From positions 72,164,186 through 72,228,185 of the forward strand of contig OU342630.1 of NCBI GenBank assembly GCA_910589415.1: DNA of 64,000 bases, read 5' to 3'. Positions 21,273-32,689 of this stretch are shown piece by piece. Numbering within the stretch: position 1 is the first letter of the stretch; each line of letters starts with the position of its first letter. The notes under the pieces were generated by a model that was given only the letters and a program-made list of their open reading frames with translations, did not search any database and was not told the origin of the DNA. A program made the translations under genes and the position numbers. The stretch comes from Malachius bipustulatus (Eukaryota; Arthropoda; Insecta; Coleoptera; Melyridae).

Positions 21273-23484
21273 TACAGGTCATAACCTACAACTTTACTCT
21301 TACCTTGTGAGTAAATATATTTATAAGGAATTTAAAACAAATTTAAAAATATTTTTGATTCGGTTGAGATTTGACTCCGCTATTGAGGCTTGTTTTCTTA
21401 CTCTGATTGTAGGTGAAAATAAAATAATCTAAACAATAACAGGTACTTACAGTTTTGGCTTCTAATGGAACAAACGTATTTCTATCGCAAAAAAATAAAC
21501 AAAAAATACTAATAATTGTAAGAAAAAATTAAATTTAAGAAACCCGCACCAACCTACCCAAACACACAAAAAACGCTCACCTTAATCCCTCGGCACACCT
21601 CAAAACGTGAAATTTTGCTAATACGTACTGAGTTAATAATACAGCTGAGTTAATAATAATACTCCAATGTTTTATGGCTAATAATTACGATAATCGGAAT
21701 CACTGGTGTATGTCATCGTGATAAAGTAACGATTATGATTGATGATGTGCTGAAAAGAGGGGTTCAGTTGTTATTATTATTATACGTATAGGTACTGAAT
21801 ACAACGTCTAACATCCATCATTTTTGTGAACTGTTATTAATAAAATCGAAGACGAGGTTCTTTTTTTAATATTTATATTTTGTGTGTAACTATATCATTT
21901 AGGTACAACTTAATTTCACACTTCTGAAATTTGATTTCAAACTGCCGCAAATTGACCTCAAACATGCGAAGTCTGAATTTGCAATGCAGAAATTAGGATT
22001 TGCATGAATGAAATCAGAATTCGAACTAACTAAAACATTTCACATTCATCAAACTTCAAACTACTGAAAGCAGATTCTACACAAACGAAATCCAATTCAC
22101 ATTTTGGAAAACAGATTTCGCAAAAGTGAAAATTGTTTACAAACAGAGTTCAAGCAAGTATCTCTACGTGTCAAAAAAATAGTTTTTTGACTAAAAATGC
22201 CTCTTGTGAGAGGAAGATACTACAGAATCGCGAAATAGAATAATAAGGGCCACTTAATAGGGCAGAAATTGGCGGCAAACTGCAACAGATTTGGGAGTTA
22301 ATTTGTTAAGTGGGTGTCAATAACGATCAAATTCTAAAAAGGAACATTGTTAACATCAAACAGCCCTAAACTTAAAAAAGTATGAGAATCTACTTGTTAT
22401 TGCAAGACAAAAAATCGTGGCATTGTGAGTAACAAAGGTACCGATTTTTCTTGCAGAGACACCTTTTCACATACCTACATCCTTTCTTGCATAGGTACGC
22501 AGCGGATAAAATGGTCTGTTCCTATGGTTGCTAGCTTACACTAACAGTTCTCAAAGGTAAGTTAGAATGCCACTACTTGTCGACTCACATTTGTTAAAAC
22601 TTTGAGGTCTTTATATGCTGATGAGCGTATAGGAAAAGGGTCAAAATCTGAAATGGAAGATGGTGCACTCCGTTGAAAAAAAAGGTTTTCTTTGCGTCAA
22701 CCGGTTTAGTGTAAAATGGAAACGTTAGAGAAAATGCATTACTCGTATTTATGGTATTCGAGAATGCAGAGAAGATGGCCCAATTCGTGATATGAGGGTT
22801 AGGTTTCTGTCTGTTGCCTAAACTATTTTTTAAAGAAAATCGTTTGTGATCAACATGAGTGTTCCTAATGGCGTTTTTCGTGCATGGATTATTGTCACTT
22901 AGTTCCCTTGTTTAGCCGTGTCCACCATAGTTTCTTGACGTTTACTCCTCAGGCATATTTTCCTTCTCCAGTTGCATATCCGAATCGCGAGAAGATGCGG
23001 CTACCTCTCGCATTATGCTTTTCCCCTTTAGAAGATCATTTTCTCGTCAACTTGTGAACAGTATTATCAGTCCATATATTTATTTCCTTTCGAAAGAATT
23101 CCCAAAACGTTGAAAAAGTATCGTTCGAAGTTTGGTATCCCCCGTTATGTCAGACATGTTTTTCCTCTCACTCTGATCTCACGATCCCCAGGTAAAATCA
23201 GGGGATGACATATCCCACAAATAAAAATCACGATGACAGGTAAAATCAAAGGTTGTAAAGGGGTTAGAGTGACCTTCTCCAAGATGACATTCAAGCTGGG
23301 AAGTCAGACGAAAAAAGCATATCTCACTTCTTTTTTGACTACTCTATTGGAGCTGGAATTCCTTTCCTGGTAATATCCAGAGAAGACGTCTCGCGACCAA
23401 TCAGAATAAGGTGTGATCAACTTTAACCTCGATTGTAACAGTTTCAACTGATTCGCTTCGGAAAAACACGTTTTGTCTAGTAAG

Positions 23485-23604
23485 AACTAGTTTTAACTGA
23501 TAATAAATTTTAAGCCCTAGTAAATTCTAGTTTTAACAAAGGTATTTACTAAAAACTAGTTCTAACTAGGGATAACGCGTTATATCTAAAAACTGGTTTT
23601 AACT
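23485..23604. repeat. Degenerate AACTAGTTTTAAC repeat
   Basis: Four near-copies of (A)ACTAGTTTTAACT at about 23485, 23525, 23551 and 23588. Each core is itself almost palindromic. Function unknown. Confidence 0.55.
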
Positions 23605-24082
23605 GTAACATATTCAACGTGAATCAACTTTATCATTGCAGATTCGCATTTTATCGCTGATAATACGTAGGAAATTGTTCTCCCTTTCCCTTGCATGTAT
23701 ATGGGGCAGTGGGTAAATTTGAAACTTTTACATACCTAATTGTTGCAGCAGGACGAGGCATTATACCCCAATGCACCAGGGGTGTTCGTGTTATGGTAGC
23801 CATCCCACTCACACCTAATTGCACTTCATCGATACATCCCACTCGATTTTCCGGCATGTAACTGATTTTTAAGGGTCATGTAAAGTCGTTCAACGATAAT
23901 GTCTTGACTATTTCAGAACAAGACTTCAACAGTCTGTAAAGAAAAATGAAGGAGATTTGGAAGGTTATATTTCCCCTACCTGAATTCACAATCATCTTGC
24001 TTTTGTGAATAACAATGTCAATATAATAAACTGAATTTGTTTTTTGTTTTTTTTTTAAGAAAATCTTCTTTCTTTTAAATCA

Positions 24083-24224
24083 AAATAGTATATTATGCAA
24101 CGAGCTTATAATGAAGGCTATTAATACGCGAGTATGATGGTTAAGATACGAGCCGTAGGCGAGTGTCTTAACCATCATAAGAGCGTATTAATAGCCATTA
24201 TCTGCGAGTTCCATACACTATTTT
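24083..24224. mobile_element. ~140-bp palindromic MITE
   Basis: The centre reads ATACGAGCCGTAGGCGAGTG. The arms 'ctattaatacgcg'/'gcgtattaatag' and 'atgatggttaag'/'cttaaccatcat' pair. The ends are AAATAGT and ACTATTT. Non-coding. Confidence 0.75.
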
Positions 24225-24861
24225 TTCTACGACCCTTTTTTATTTCATAGAAAAGATTAAAAAATTATATATTTTAACAATGACCCGTGTACAATTGCGG
24301 ATCATTGAGATTAAGATAGGTTGCTATTTGCTTCCGCATATTACCCAATTTTCTGTTCGTCGCTAAGGTTATTCTGCTGAGACATGTTTTAGTATCAAGT
24401 TTAAAGGGCACTACTCACTACTGCGTAATTTTTATTATGCGAAGTTCGAATTCCGAATTTTACGCTTCGATTTTGAGATTAATTAATAATTTTAATAACA
24501 TCGACAGCCATTAATTACGATATATTTTACCTGCGCAACGCGGGTCGCAGCGTTGCCGCTTTGAATACTAACGGAGCGCTACGAATGATATAATACTTTA
24601 TCTTCCCATCTTTTACACGATATACCTACTTATCAAATTAATTAAGGTAACATAAAATCTTGATAAATTTTCTTTGAATGTTACTTACGTTCTAAATTAA
24701 ATAAACGTTCAGAATTTTTTTTCAGAAATACAGAACTTATATCACAAGGCAATTTATGTCGTGAGTGTGACAACTCTGTGACTTCGGTTGGCTTGCCGAC
24801 CCGATTGTGAGCGAAAAGGCACCGATTCGATTGCAAATGCTCCTCTGCCATTGGATAGCTT

Positions 24862-24914
24862 GACCAGTGCTTTAATGAAAATTTGTATCTTAATGAGACC
24901 CATTAAAGCACTGG
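24862..24914. repeat. Short hairpin
   Basis: CCAGTGCTTTAATG and CATTAAAGCACTGG are perfect inverted copies around a ~25-base loop. Possibly the remains of a small MITE. Confidence 0.7.
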
Positions 24915-25743
24915 TGATTCATATTTAATATGCATATTAAAGGTTGGGAGTAGAAAAACGTTATTACACGTGCAAAATCGTCAGATATTTCTGGCATACC
25001 TATAATAATTATCCTATATTAAGTATACCTATTTTATTGAAGTCGGGTTTTTAGTTAAAATATTACTGCATCTCTGTTTTGAGTGTTGCGATAAGTTGAT
25101 TGACTTAAGAAAACAATAAAAATCTGTTTGAAACATATTTTCATCTTGTTGAAATATCTTTTCTGATCTGTGAATTCAGATTACATTTGCATGGAATCTG
25201 TTTTCATCAGTCTGAAATCTGATTTCACGATAGTGTGAAATGCATTCATGAGTTTGAACTCTGTTTTCATTAGTATGAAATCTGTTTTCTGAACTGCGAA
25301 TTCAAATTTCGCTTGTGCGAAGTTAATTTTCGACAGTTGGAAATGAGATTTCAGGAATGTAAAATTAAGTTGTAAATGGTATAGTTGAGTAGGTATATGC
25401 CGTTCACTTATTATAAAAGAATTGGGTTATGGTGTAGGGTGATAGAAATCACTGGGTATAACCGCTGTCAATCACTTGCTGGAGTTGGGTTATGTCTCTT
25501 TTTTATGAGGTTGAAGTTTTATGACAACGAACAGGACATAGTTGCAAAATGGATTCTTGATATTTTTGCTATTCTTCTATTATCTTTACGTCTTTATGGA
25601 CTTTTTATTTTGGATCCTTTAGTCACGTTATTTTATGATATTGCAATCTTTATCTAGAAAGCAAACTCGTCAAGTCTAATAAGCTTGCCATAAATTATAA
25701 CATGAGAAAAAAGTTTTATTGTATTTTGATATCTTAAAGGAAC

Positions 25744-26005
25744 TAATTGTAGCGTTGGCCGGAGTAACGTCGTTGTAACTTACATAATTTTTTGGAGTAA
25801 TTTTTTCGATTCAGCACTTTTAAATGGGCAGAATGCTTCCACAAAGCTTTAATTGTTGCCTAATTTACCTTAAATAATATTTAAACAATATTTCAAGAAT
25901 CGCTAAATGAAAAAAACATTCCATTTAATAATGTTGCAAGGTACATTTTTTGAGTCTCATGTAAAAATGTAAGTTACAACATTACTCCGACCAATGCTCC
26001 AATTA
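25744..26005. mobile_element. ~260-bp MITE inside the IS630-like element
   Basis: The ends ATTGTAGCGTTGGCCGGAGT and the inverse of ATTGGAGCATTGGTCGGAGT face each other, followed by shared 'tgtaacttacat'. TA lies next to both ends. The insertion is younger than its host element. Confidence 0.7.
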
Positions 26006-26083
26006 AAGGAACTCTTAATTATAAAATAGATCAAAAATTAGTAATTACTTGTTTATTATTAAAAAATAGAACATATGGTAGGT

Positions 26084-26740
26084 ACTGAATCGGCCAATCG
26101 GCTACGGTCATGGTGATTGGCGATCTTATTATTGGTGATGGCTGTTTGGATCCATTCTGGTAGATCCATGTTTCGTCCAGGTACACGAACGTTACATTTT
26201 CACTCGAATTTTGATATTGTAAGTATTTTCTTAGAAAGGTAATTTTTTGGATGCAACAACATGCTTTTGTTCACAAAGAATTTTGCGTCCGTTCACATAT
26301 TCATATTTATAGCTGAGATATTTAAGAATTTTGAATAAACTAGTTCTCCCCTTTTCAAAATCCAAATGTTTACGTTCGTCTTCCAAAAGTTTTCCTAGAG
26401 TAAAATGTTCGTTTTTCAAGTTATATTGCCAAATCAGTCGTTGCGAATCTTTCCGAAACGTAAAATTTTCATGATTATTGTCTGGTTTAGGTCGTCTGCC
26501 CAAAGGCTTAACTTCAAATTTATCCTGTTTAATTATTGTTTCAATCGCACTTACTGAATACTATAAAAGAGGAAAATTACGTAACATCATTTTATTAGGT
26601 GTACACTTAATAATACTTACACCCCAAATGTGTTTTACTTTCAATATGACTTGTTCACTTAGGTTGTCATTTTCAGATTTAAATAACTTGAATGCCTTTT
26701 TTATACGAATTTTTTCTTCAATCGATATTAATTTCGGCAT
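26084..26740 (-). pseudogene. IS630-like transposase, N-terminal half, two exons
   Basis: Exon 1 runs from ATG at 26740 to 26621 (MPKLISIEEKIRIKKAFKLF...KHIWG) and ends at GTAAGT. A 60-base intron (26620-26561) ends in TTTTATAG. Exon 2 continues in phase 0 from 26560: a helix-turn-helix-like part, GRRPKPDN, then KGRTSLFKILKYLSYKYEYV. After a frameshift near 26235 the frame reads FVYLDETWIYQNGS, which holds the first catalytic Asp of the DDE domain. Insect DDE_3-type transposases have this order: 'GRTTL...L..G(F/Y)K' and then 'VYLDETW'. The second Asp and the Glu are absent, so the protein is dead. The intron is inferred from splice consensus and frame continuity only. Confidence 0.7.
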
Positions 26741-27090
26741 TATGAAATTTATAATGTCAAAAAATTAATATTTATTTGACAGTTCGAGAAAAATTGGTCC
26801 GAATAAAAATTATCCTAGATAATCTACTAAAACTTCAATTAGACAACAAGGCTGTTAATCAGCTGAGGCAATTTGAGCGATTTGACAAGTGTCGGTGTTT
26901 ACTTAACCTTCAATACCTCGATCAGCTGATATTGTCAATCAAGATCTAGGGAGTTTTCATTTTTGTAAACCTAAAAACAAAAAGTTCATGGCCTACCAAT
27001 GCTTTTTTAATATGTGAACGGCATATAGGTACCTAGACCGAAAAGGCCAATTCCCTTTGAGTCATTAACTTTAAAATTAGATCAATTAAC

Positions 27091-27307
27091 AGCCAATATT
27101 ATAAAGGCTCATTAGGCTAACGGGCAGATTTCTGTGCTCATTTTTGAAGCTAATATCGACGTCAAATGACTTTTATTAACATTTTTGTAATTACTTTCAT
27201 TCCAAGAATAGATAAATTTTAAAAAATTCGACTTAGACTCGACACCTTCTTCAGAAATGACCACAGAAATCTGCCCATTAACTTAATGAGCCTTTATAAT
27301 ACCCGCT
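27091..27307. mobile_element. MITE family J, copy 2
   Basis: The right end CCTTTATAATACCCGCT and the diverged left end AGCCAATATTATAAAGG are inverted. The interior shares 'cgggcagatttctgtg' and 'ttcagaaatgaccacagaaa' with copy 1 at 20437. Confidence 0.75.
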
Positions 27308-27970
27308 GTTAATGAACTAAATTTTATGTCAGTCTAACAAGGATAATTTTTTTAAAACAGCATACACGTTATTCTCTCAATTTTTGAATTTCAATATTAA
27401 GAACTAAAAATTTCCAAGTATCTAAGTAAAGTTTCAGAAATTAGTTCCAGAGAAATCGTATATTTTGATTATAAAAACCATATTATTTTTGTTAGTGCAA
27501 CTTTTATGCTTTATGGTATTATGTAGTCATATTTTTTGACTAAAACTTACATAAAAATGTCACAAAATTGTTACCCTTCACTAAATAATAGTACTTGTTC
27601 TTTAAGATCAATAAATGGGTTTTAAACTCTTCTTATCTGGCTGGGTGTGTCAAAATTTACGCCCATGCTTCTGAGACTCGATTCATTGAGCTAAAATAAA
27701 AATTAAAAATCGATAGTCAAAACTTTTCCGTTCATCCTTTGTTAAAAAGTCATGCTTGAAAAGTTTGACATTTTCACAAAACTTGATTAGAACTATGATA
27801 TTTGAAAATACCTACATGATGTTGTCCACATTTTGTTGTCACAGAATTTTCACAAAATCACCATATCTGACAAAAATAGTAAATGAATACTGCCGTTGTT
27901 ATCACAAGCGAAATAACTCCCAGATCCCAACTGCACAGTTTTCTACTCGAGCTTACCATTTTCTTTTTTT

Positions 27971-28993
27971 TTATTAACACTTCTTTAGTGCAAAAAATCG
28001 CATTTTTTTTATTTTTGTTTACAAAACAAAAACTGATGGGGCAGTGTAAATGGTCCCAACAGACTAATTGTAGAGAATTCAAATACGAAGAAAATGAGAG
28101 TTGAAACAACCAGATCGGCTCATTATTAAGAGAGAAAACTAAAACAAAACAACAAACTAAAGAAATAACACTGTCTCAAAAATTCGTAACATTGTCATTT
28201 TTTTGATATCGATAGGTGGTTTCTTCCCGTGTGCAAAACGTAGACGTTGTCAAATAATTAGTTTTCACGTAATTGCAACCAGACATCTTCATACCATATT
28301 TTGCAACGAGGCTATATAGTTCAGCTATAAAACGTCAGTCTTTGTTTTTAATTTAAATGCTGAAAATGTGAAAATGGGTAAAAATTGCGCGCAAACATGA
28401 GCGAAAACGGCCGAGCGCGCGAGAATAGGGGTAGAACAGCAGTTGAGAGGAAGGGATAATACAAACGCTTTTGTGGTCCTCATCTGCTGTTCTACCCCTA
28501 TACTCTCGCTTTACCGTTTTCGCTCATGTTTGCGCGCAATTTTTACCCATTTTCAGCATTTAACTGGAAAACGAAGATTTCGTTTTGTTTCTGTTTGATA
28601 AATTTGAATTGGACGAACTCCGCAGGAGACATCCAGCGTAGCTCACCGCAAAATATGGTTATGAAGAACTTCAGATTGCAATTGCGAGAAAACGAATTAT
28701 CTTACAGCGTCTGGGTTTTGCTAACGAGAAGTACGTCAATATAGACCATTTCGTAAAGAACCTACACTACATCTCAAAAAATTACATAGTTTAGAATTTT
28801 TTTTAAATCGCCTTTTTATTTTTTTTTCTTAATCATGTTAATAATATCTTATAGGGTTGTTTCAGCTCTCATTGACTTCGCATTTTAATTCTCTACAATT
28901 TTTCTATTGGGACCATTTACATTGCTCTATCAGTTTTTCTTTTATACGTAAAAATACAAAAAATGCGTTTTTTGCACTAAATTGTGAATAATA
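27971..28993. mobile_element. ~1-kb fold-back element
   Basis: Outer arms 'cagtgtaaatggtccca' (28043) and 'gggaccatttacattg' (28911) pair. Inner arms 'gcaaaatatgg' with 'ccatattttgc' pair as well. The central ~180 bp (28373-28555) is an almost perfect palindrome ('gcgagcaaacatgagcgaaa'-like, GC-richer). Arm identity is lower in the outer parts, so the element is fairly old. Confidence 0.7.
28565..28795 (+). pseudogene. Decayed reading frame in the fold-back arm, unknown
   Basis: One frame reads DKFELDELRRRHPA, a stop, then LTAKYGYEELQIAIARKRII followed by LQRLGFANEKYVNI. The amino-acid mix is typical of a charged helical protein and unlike the surrounding AT-rich background. It may be a remnant of a transposon protein captured in this fold-back, whose other arm carries a more decayed inverse copy. 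I do not recognise the family. Confidence 0.3.
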
Positions 28994-30815
28994 AAAACCT
29001 TCTTGCGCATCAATCGCAGAAACAGTGTATTTTTATGCGATTCAACTATGAAAATTTTTGCCGCCTTTTAAATTGGCTTTCTGAATTTTTCAATAGTCAG
29101 GTCGAATTTACGTAGTGGTTTACTGTGAAAATTTCATTTCATTTCGTTTGAAAGCGTGCCATAAAATAGATTTTTACATATAATAAACCAAAAAAAATTG
29201 GCAAAATTTAACAATTTCGTCTCTTGTCCTATATACCCGCCACTGACTAACTTTAAAAAGTTACAGGCGAGTTCTGAAAACCGAACATTTGAAATTTTAG
29301 AGAAATAAACATCATGTAAAAAAAATCGAATAACTCCGCCATTTCTCTTATTTGCTTCTTTAAATTTTGGAGAGTTACAAGCTATTAGTGTAGTTGTCTA
29401 CTCCGAAAATTTCAGGTAAATTCCCTTAAAAATGTGCTCATAATCAATTAAAGAAATTTAGCCATTTTTACCATTTTCTTACCCACGCCACTAGCTTACT
29501 AATGAAAATAATAAAAATTTTATTGCATTAATTCAAATTTCAAATCATTTTAATCCAATCTTGTTACCTAATACAGGTTTGTAGGAGTTTTTATTTTCTG
29601 CAATTGGGGTTGGCAGGAGCAGTCATATCTGCATGGGTGGTCCCGCCCGAGCCGAGCGCGATGAAAACGGCTGGTCTGGTGCTGGTGCTGGTTTTAAATC
29701 AAGCAGTCCCGGGTCTGAATATTACATTCAATCGTTAAACAAGCCTTTAATTGTCATCCTCATTATTTTGTTGTGAAAAGTTTTCTTTCTATATTGCTTA
29801 TACAGGGACTAAAAAATAGCCTTTTTCCCTAAAATTCAAAAAGCCGCCATTTTGAAACGGCTCGATCGATTTTGCTCAAAAATGCAATACCAGACCACTA
29901 CTTGTGGATAATATCTTCCTCCCATAAAAATTTCAGCCTCCTAGATTGAAAACTGCTACCAGAAAACCGTGCCACAGGACCGGATGTTTCGAAATTTTAA
30001 AGGACACCCTGTAGAAGTAACGCGACTTTTGAAAAATTTTTCAACGAAAATTTAACGTCATCCCAAAGTTTCACAAGAGTAAAAAATTTCTTCCACTAAT
30101 CTTGAAAGATGAAGCTACTAGAGCGTTTTTAAAATTTTAGAGATATTTACATCATGTAAAATAAATTTAAATATCTCCGCCATTTTTTTTATTTGATCCT
30201 TGAAATTTTTGAAGATTAAAGAGTATTAGTATAGTTGTCTACTGTGAAAATTTTAGTTCAATTCCTTCAAAAATGTGCTCAAAAACTGTTATAGAAATTA
30301 AGCCATTTTCACTCTTTTCCTACCCACGCCACTGGCTTATTAATGGAAAAAATTCAAATTTTTTTGCATTAACTCAAATTTCAATTAATTTTCTTTCAAT
30401 CCTGTTAACTTGATGTGAAAGTTTTTTTGCCATCTTGCTCATACAGGGATTCAAAAAATAGTAAATCTTCAGCAAATTCAAATAGCCGCCATTTTGAAAT
30501 GGCTCGGCCGATTTTGCTCAAGTGCAATACCAGACCACTCCTTGTGGACATCTTACTCTCACAAAAATTTCAGCCTCCTAGATTGAAAACTGCGGCCAGA
30601 AACCGTGCCTCAAAGTCCGGATTTGGGGAACTTTGAAAGGACACCCTGTAGAAGTAACGTGACTTTTGGAAATTTTTTCAACGAAAATCAAAAGTCATTC
30701 CTCAGCTTTACAAGAATCCAAAATTTCGTTCACTAATCTTGAAAGATAAAGCTACAGGAGCGTTTTGAAACTCGAAAAATCGTGATTTTGGAGAAATAAA
30801 TATATATATATATAA

Positions 30816-30847
<32 letters not shown>

Positions 30848-30983
30848 CGTGGGCAGGTGAATTTTGGAAAACCACTTTTTCGTAATCTGGGGGTCATGAT
30901 CGGTGGACATTTGATGAGTTTGGGTGATTTTTGGAAAGTGATGTCGTCCTCAATAGTGTATTTTTTTGTTAAAAAATACACTA
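28990..30983 (-). mobile_element. Helentron-like non-autonomous element, copy B
   Basis: Inverted relative to copy A. The 3' hairpin end is at 28990-29045 and the 5' hairpin TAGTGTATTTTTTTGTTAAA... is at 30954-30983. Two internal units have landmarks GAAGCTAC (30111) and AAAGCTAC (30748), again 637 apart. It contains the TA microsatellite and the ~100-bp block next to it that copy A also has, plus an extra ~165-bp GC-richer insert at 29575-29740. Confidence 0.65.
29575..29740. repeat. GC-richer insert in Helentron-like copy B
   Basis: The other units continue directly from 'atcttgtta' to 'gaaagtttt'; here about 165 bases intervene, including GGTCCCGCCCGAGCCGAGCG and GGTCTGGTGCTGGTGCTGG. No end repeats or box motifs were found. 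The origin is unknown. Confidence 0.5.
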
Positions 30984-31137
30984 AAAAGGTAAACTTGAGC
31001 AGAATACTGCTCAGTTAGGATCTGGGGGCTATTCCGCACTGACGGTATTCCGTTACTATTTTTGCCAAGAAAAAACCTTTATTTTTTTGGTCTATGTTAC
31101 TAAATACGCTCTATCTCTTAATCTTACATGACAGTCG

Positions 31138-31444
31138 AATTGAAGGGTCCAATGCAATAACCAGTCAAGTCCATTTTTAAGGCCAAAATTAGTTAGCAGT
31201 CGATTCTTGCATAGTATAAAATTCTCTTTCGTCCTGTGTAATAACCAGCTCTTGATCATAGAAAATAAGGAAATTAAAAATTAAAATTAGAGTTGATGAT
31301 ATTGCTATTCTTATTATTTTCTATGATCAAGAGCTGGTTATTACACAGGACGAAAGAGAATTTTATACTATGTAAGAATCGACTGCAAACTAATTTTGGC
31401 CTTAAAAGTGGACTTGACTGGTTATTGCATTGGACCCTTCAATT
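31138..31444. mobile_element. ~307-bp near-perfect palindrome
   Basis: The arms (31138 to about 31270 and about 31310 to 31444) are almost identical inverted copies, for example 'aattgaagggtccaatgcaa' and its inverse at the right end. The ~40-base loop is AT-rich. High identity suggests a recent insertion. Confidence 0.85.
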
Positions 31445-31504
31445 TTGTAATAATAATTTGAGTAAAGTGATAAGTATTTCGGTTTTTTGGGTTCAAAATG
31501 AAAC

Positions 31505-32451
31505 GATACTACTGTAATCGATGTGTTGAAAGTAATGGTAGCATGTAATGACAATACCATTGCTCCGACTAGAAAATATGCAGAAAAGTTTCCCAATCGT
31601 CGGCATCCGATGTAAAAACCATAAAACAACGAACAAAGATTACGGGAAACAGGTGGTAAATCCCCGAAAGAATGAGGCAGGACGTCAACCTACACTGAGT
31701 TTGTGCTTCTATCAAGAAGGAGCAAATTCTTGACATTGTAAAAAAGAGAAGGAATGGTTTGCACCTATTTATGCCAAAAAAAGGTCCAGTTTTCCATGAC
31801 GATGATAGGGAGCTTCGATTTAATTTTTATAGATGGTTGTTGGATAACATAAATATGATCCAATTTTCATTGGAAAGATTCTGTGGAATTATGAATCTAC
31901 ATACCTATATTAAAACATGTTTCATAAAAATATGTACTCGTAACCTGCATGAATGGAGGAATGAAAACTCTCATTCAATATGTCAAAGACCTCAACAAAG
32001 ATGAATATCACTCAACATTTGGGCTTGATTTTTGAATAATGATGTTCTTGGTCCACACATTCTGCCAATCCAGCTTAATTCAGTCTAAAAATTGTAGCTA
32101 CAATTTTGCATTGAGCATTTCCCACAGTCATACCTATAGGTGATTAAACTAGTGGTTAAACTTTTAGTGGTTAGTTTAATCACATGATTAAATTAGTGGT
32201 TCCAGCATGAAGATGCACCGGCGCATTATTTGGGTAAACAAAGTGAGAAAATTCTTGAATGAAAATTTCAAATTAGAATCCTTTTTTGATCACTTTTCCT
32301 GGGGCTACTTGAAATAACAAGTTTACCACAATCCATTTTTGAATGTAGAAGACATGTAGTATCTCGTATTCTATGGCGGTAAATAGACGATTATCTTCTT
32401 CAAAGAGTTTGTGCTTCTATGATTGCTCGTGCGATCTTTGCCTTGAAGTAG
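31505..32451 (+). pseudogene. Mariner-like (DDE) transposase pseudogene
   Basis: Across several frames the sequence keeps the layout of insect mariner-like transposases of the 'FPNRR' type. The N-terminal HTH reads NDNTIAPTRKYAEKFPNRRH, then RLRETGGKSPK. Next come RELRFNFYRWLLDNI and ILWNYESTF, where the usual WTDES is now WNYES, so the first catalytic Asp is lost. Then NLHEWRNENSHSI, FQHEDAPAHYLGK (second Asp kept), DHFSWGYLK (third Asp position) and the C-terminal LQRVCASMIARAIFALK with a stop at 32449-32451. At least four frameshifts or stops make it non-functional. It lies just inside the proposed right end of a mariner-like element. Family assignment rests on motif order only. Confidence 0.75.
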
Positions 32452-32689
32452 AAGTCTACCTATTTAATAAAATGTATTCTGTGACACAAATGTCGACAAC
32501 ATAAAATTTTATTAGTTCTACTAAAGTTTTCTTGGAATGTAAAATTTTTGCTCTTTTCGACAATAAATTGATACCTACTTTTAACGTTTCAACGGAGGGA
32601 ACGACAAACGTAAAAATTTTATTCTCGATTTTGAATTTTTTTTAGAATCGAGTCTCAAGAGCACGGGAGTCAAATTTTGGACAACCTAT

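Larger units (their letters stand above)
21887..25390. mobile_element. 3.5-kb element with long repetitive inverted ends
   Basis: The left arm (about 21887-22165) and right arm (about 25085-25390) are inverted copies; the outer 'aactatatcattt...acaacttaattt' matches the inverse of 'aaattaagttgtaaatggtatagtt'. Each arm is built of loose ~20-base units of the type GAAATCTGATTTC / GAATTCAAATTT. The 2.9-kb interior has no recognised gene: it holds a MITE (24083), a hairpin (24862) and degenerate repeats (23485). Long inverted ends made of short repeats recall Foldback/Galileo-type elements, but no transposase is seen. Confidence 0.55.
25396..27025 (-). mobile_element. IS630/Tc1-mariner-like element with broken transposase
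   Basis: The ends TATGCCGTTCACTTATTA (25396) and the inverse of TATGCCGTTCACATATTA (27025) are flanked by TA on each side. The length of 1.63 kb is normal for such elements. A transposase gene starts 285 bases inside the right end and runs leftward, but its C-terminal half is missing. A separate 260-bp MITE sits in the left half. TIR, TA duplication and DDE motif agree with one another. Confidence 0.75.
27645..32686 (+). mobile_element. Mariner-like element expanded by nested insertions
   Basis: The right end (32645-32686, finishing ...TTTTGGACAACC|TA) and the left end (about 27645-27684, GGTGTGTCAAAATTTACG...) are inverted repeats of about 40 bp at roughly 80% identity, both with GAGACTCGATTC inside. 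The transposase pseudogene at 31505-32451 lies next to the right end in the expected orientation. Subtracting the fold-back (27971-28993), Helentron-like copy B and the palindrome at 31138 leaves about 1.7 kb, a normal mariner size. The tip TAGGTTGTCC resembles mariner ends. The pairing of ends 5 kb apart is an inference. Confidence 0.5.

Noticed and set aside
22510..22810. Possible THAP-type start (MVCSYGC...) that would suggest a P-element gene in the 21.9-25.4 kb element
   Set aside because: Only the first cysteines resemble THAP; the frame stops within a few residues and the later C, H and AVPTIF-like positions are absent.
23651..23857. 68-residue minus frame starting MPENRVGCIDEVQLG
   Set aside because: Composition is coding-like but no domain could be recognised and no continuation was found on either side; too weak for a gene call.
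31759..32004. Separate 81-residue gene
   Set aside because: It is one frame of the mariner-like pseudogene 31505-32451, not an independent gene.
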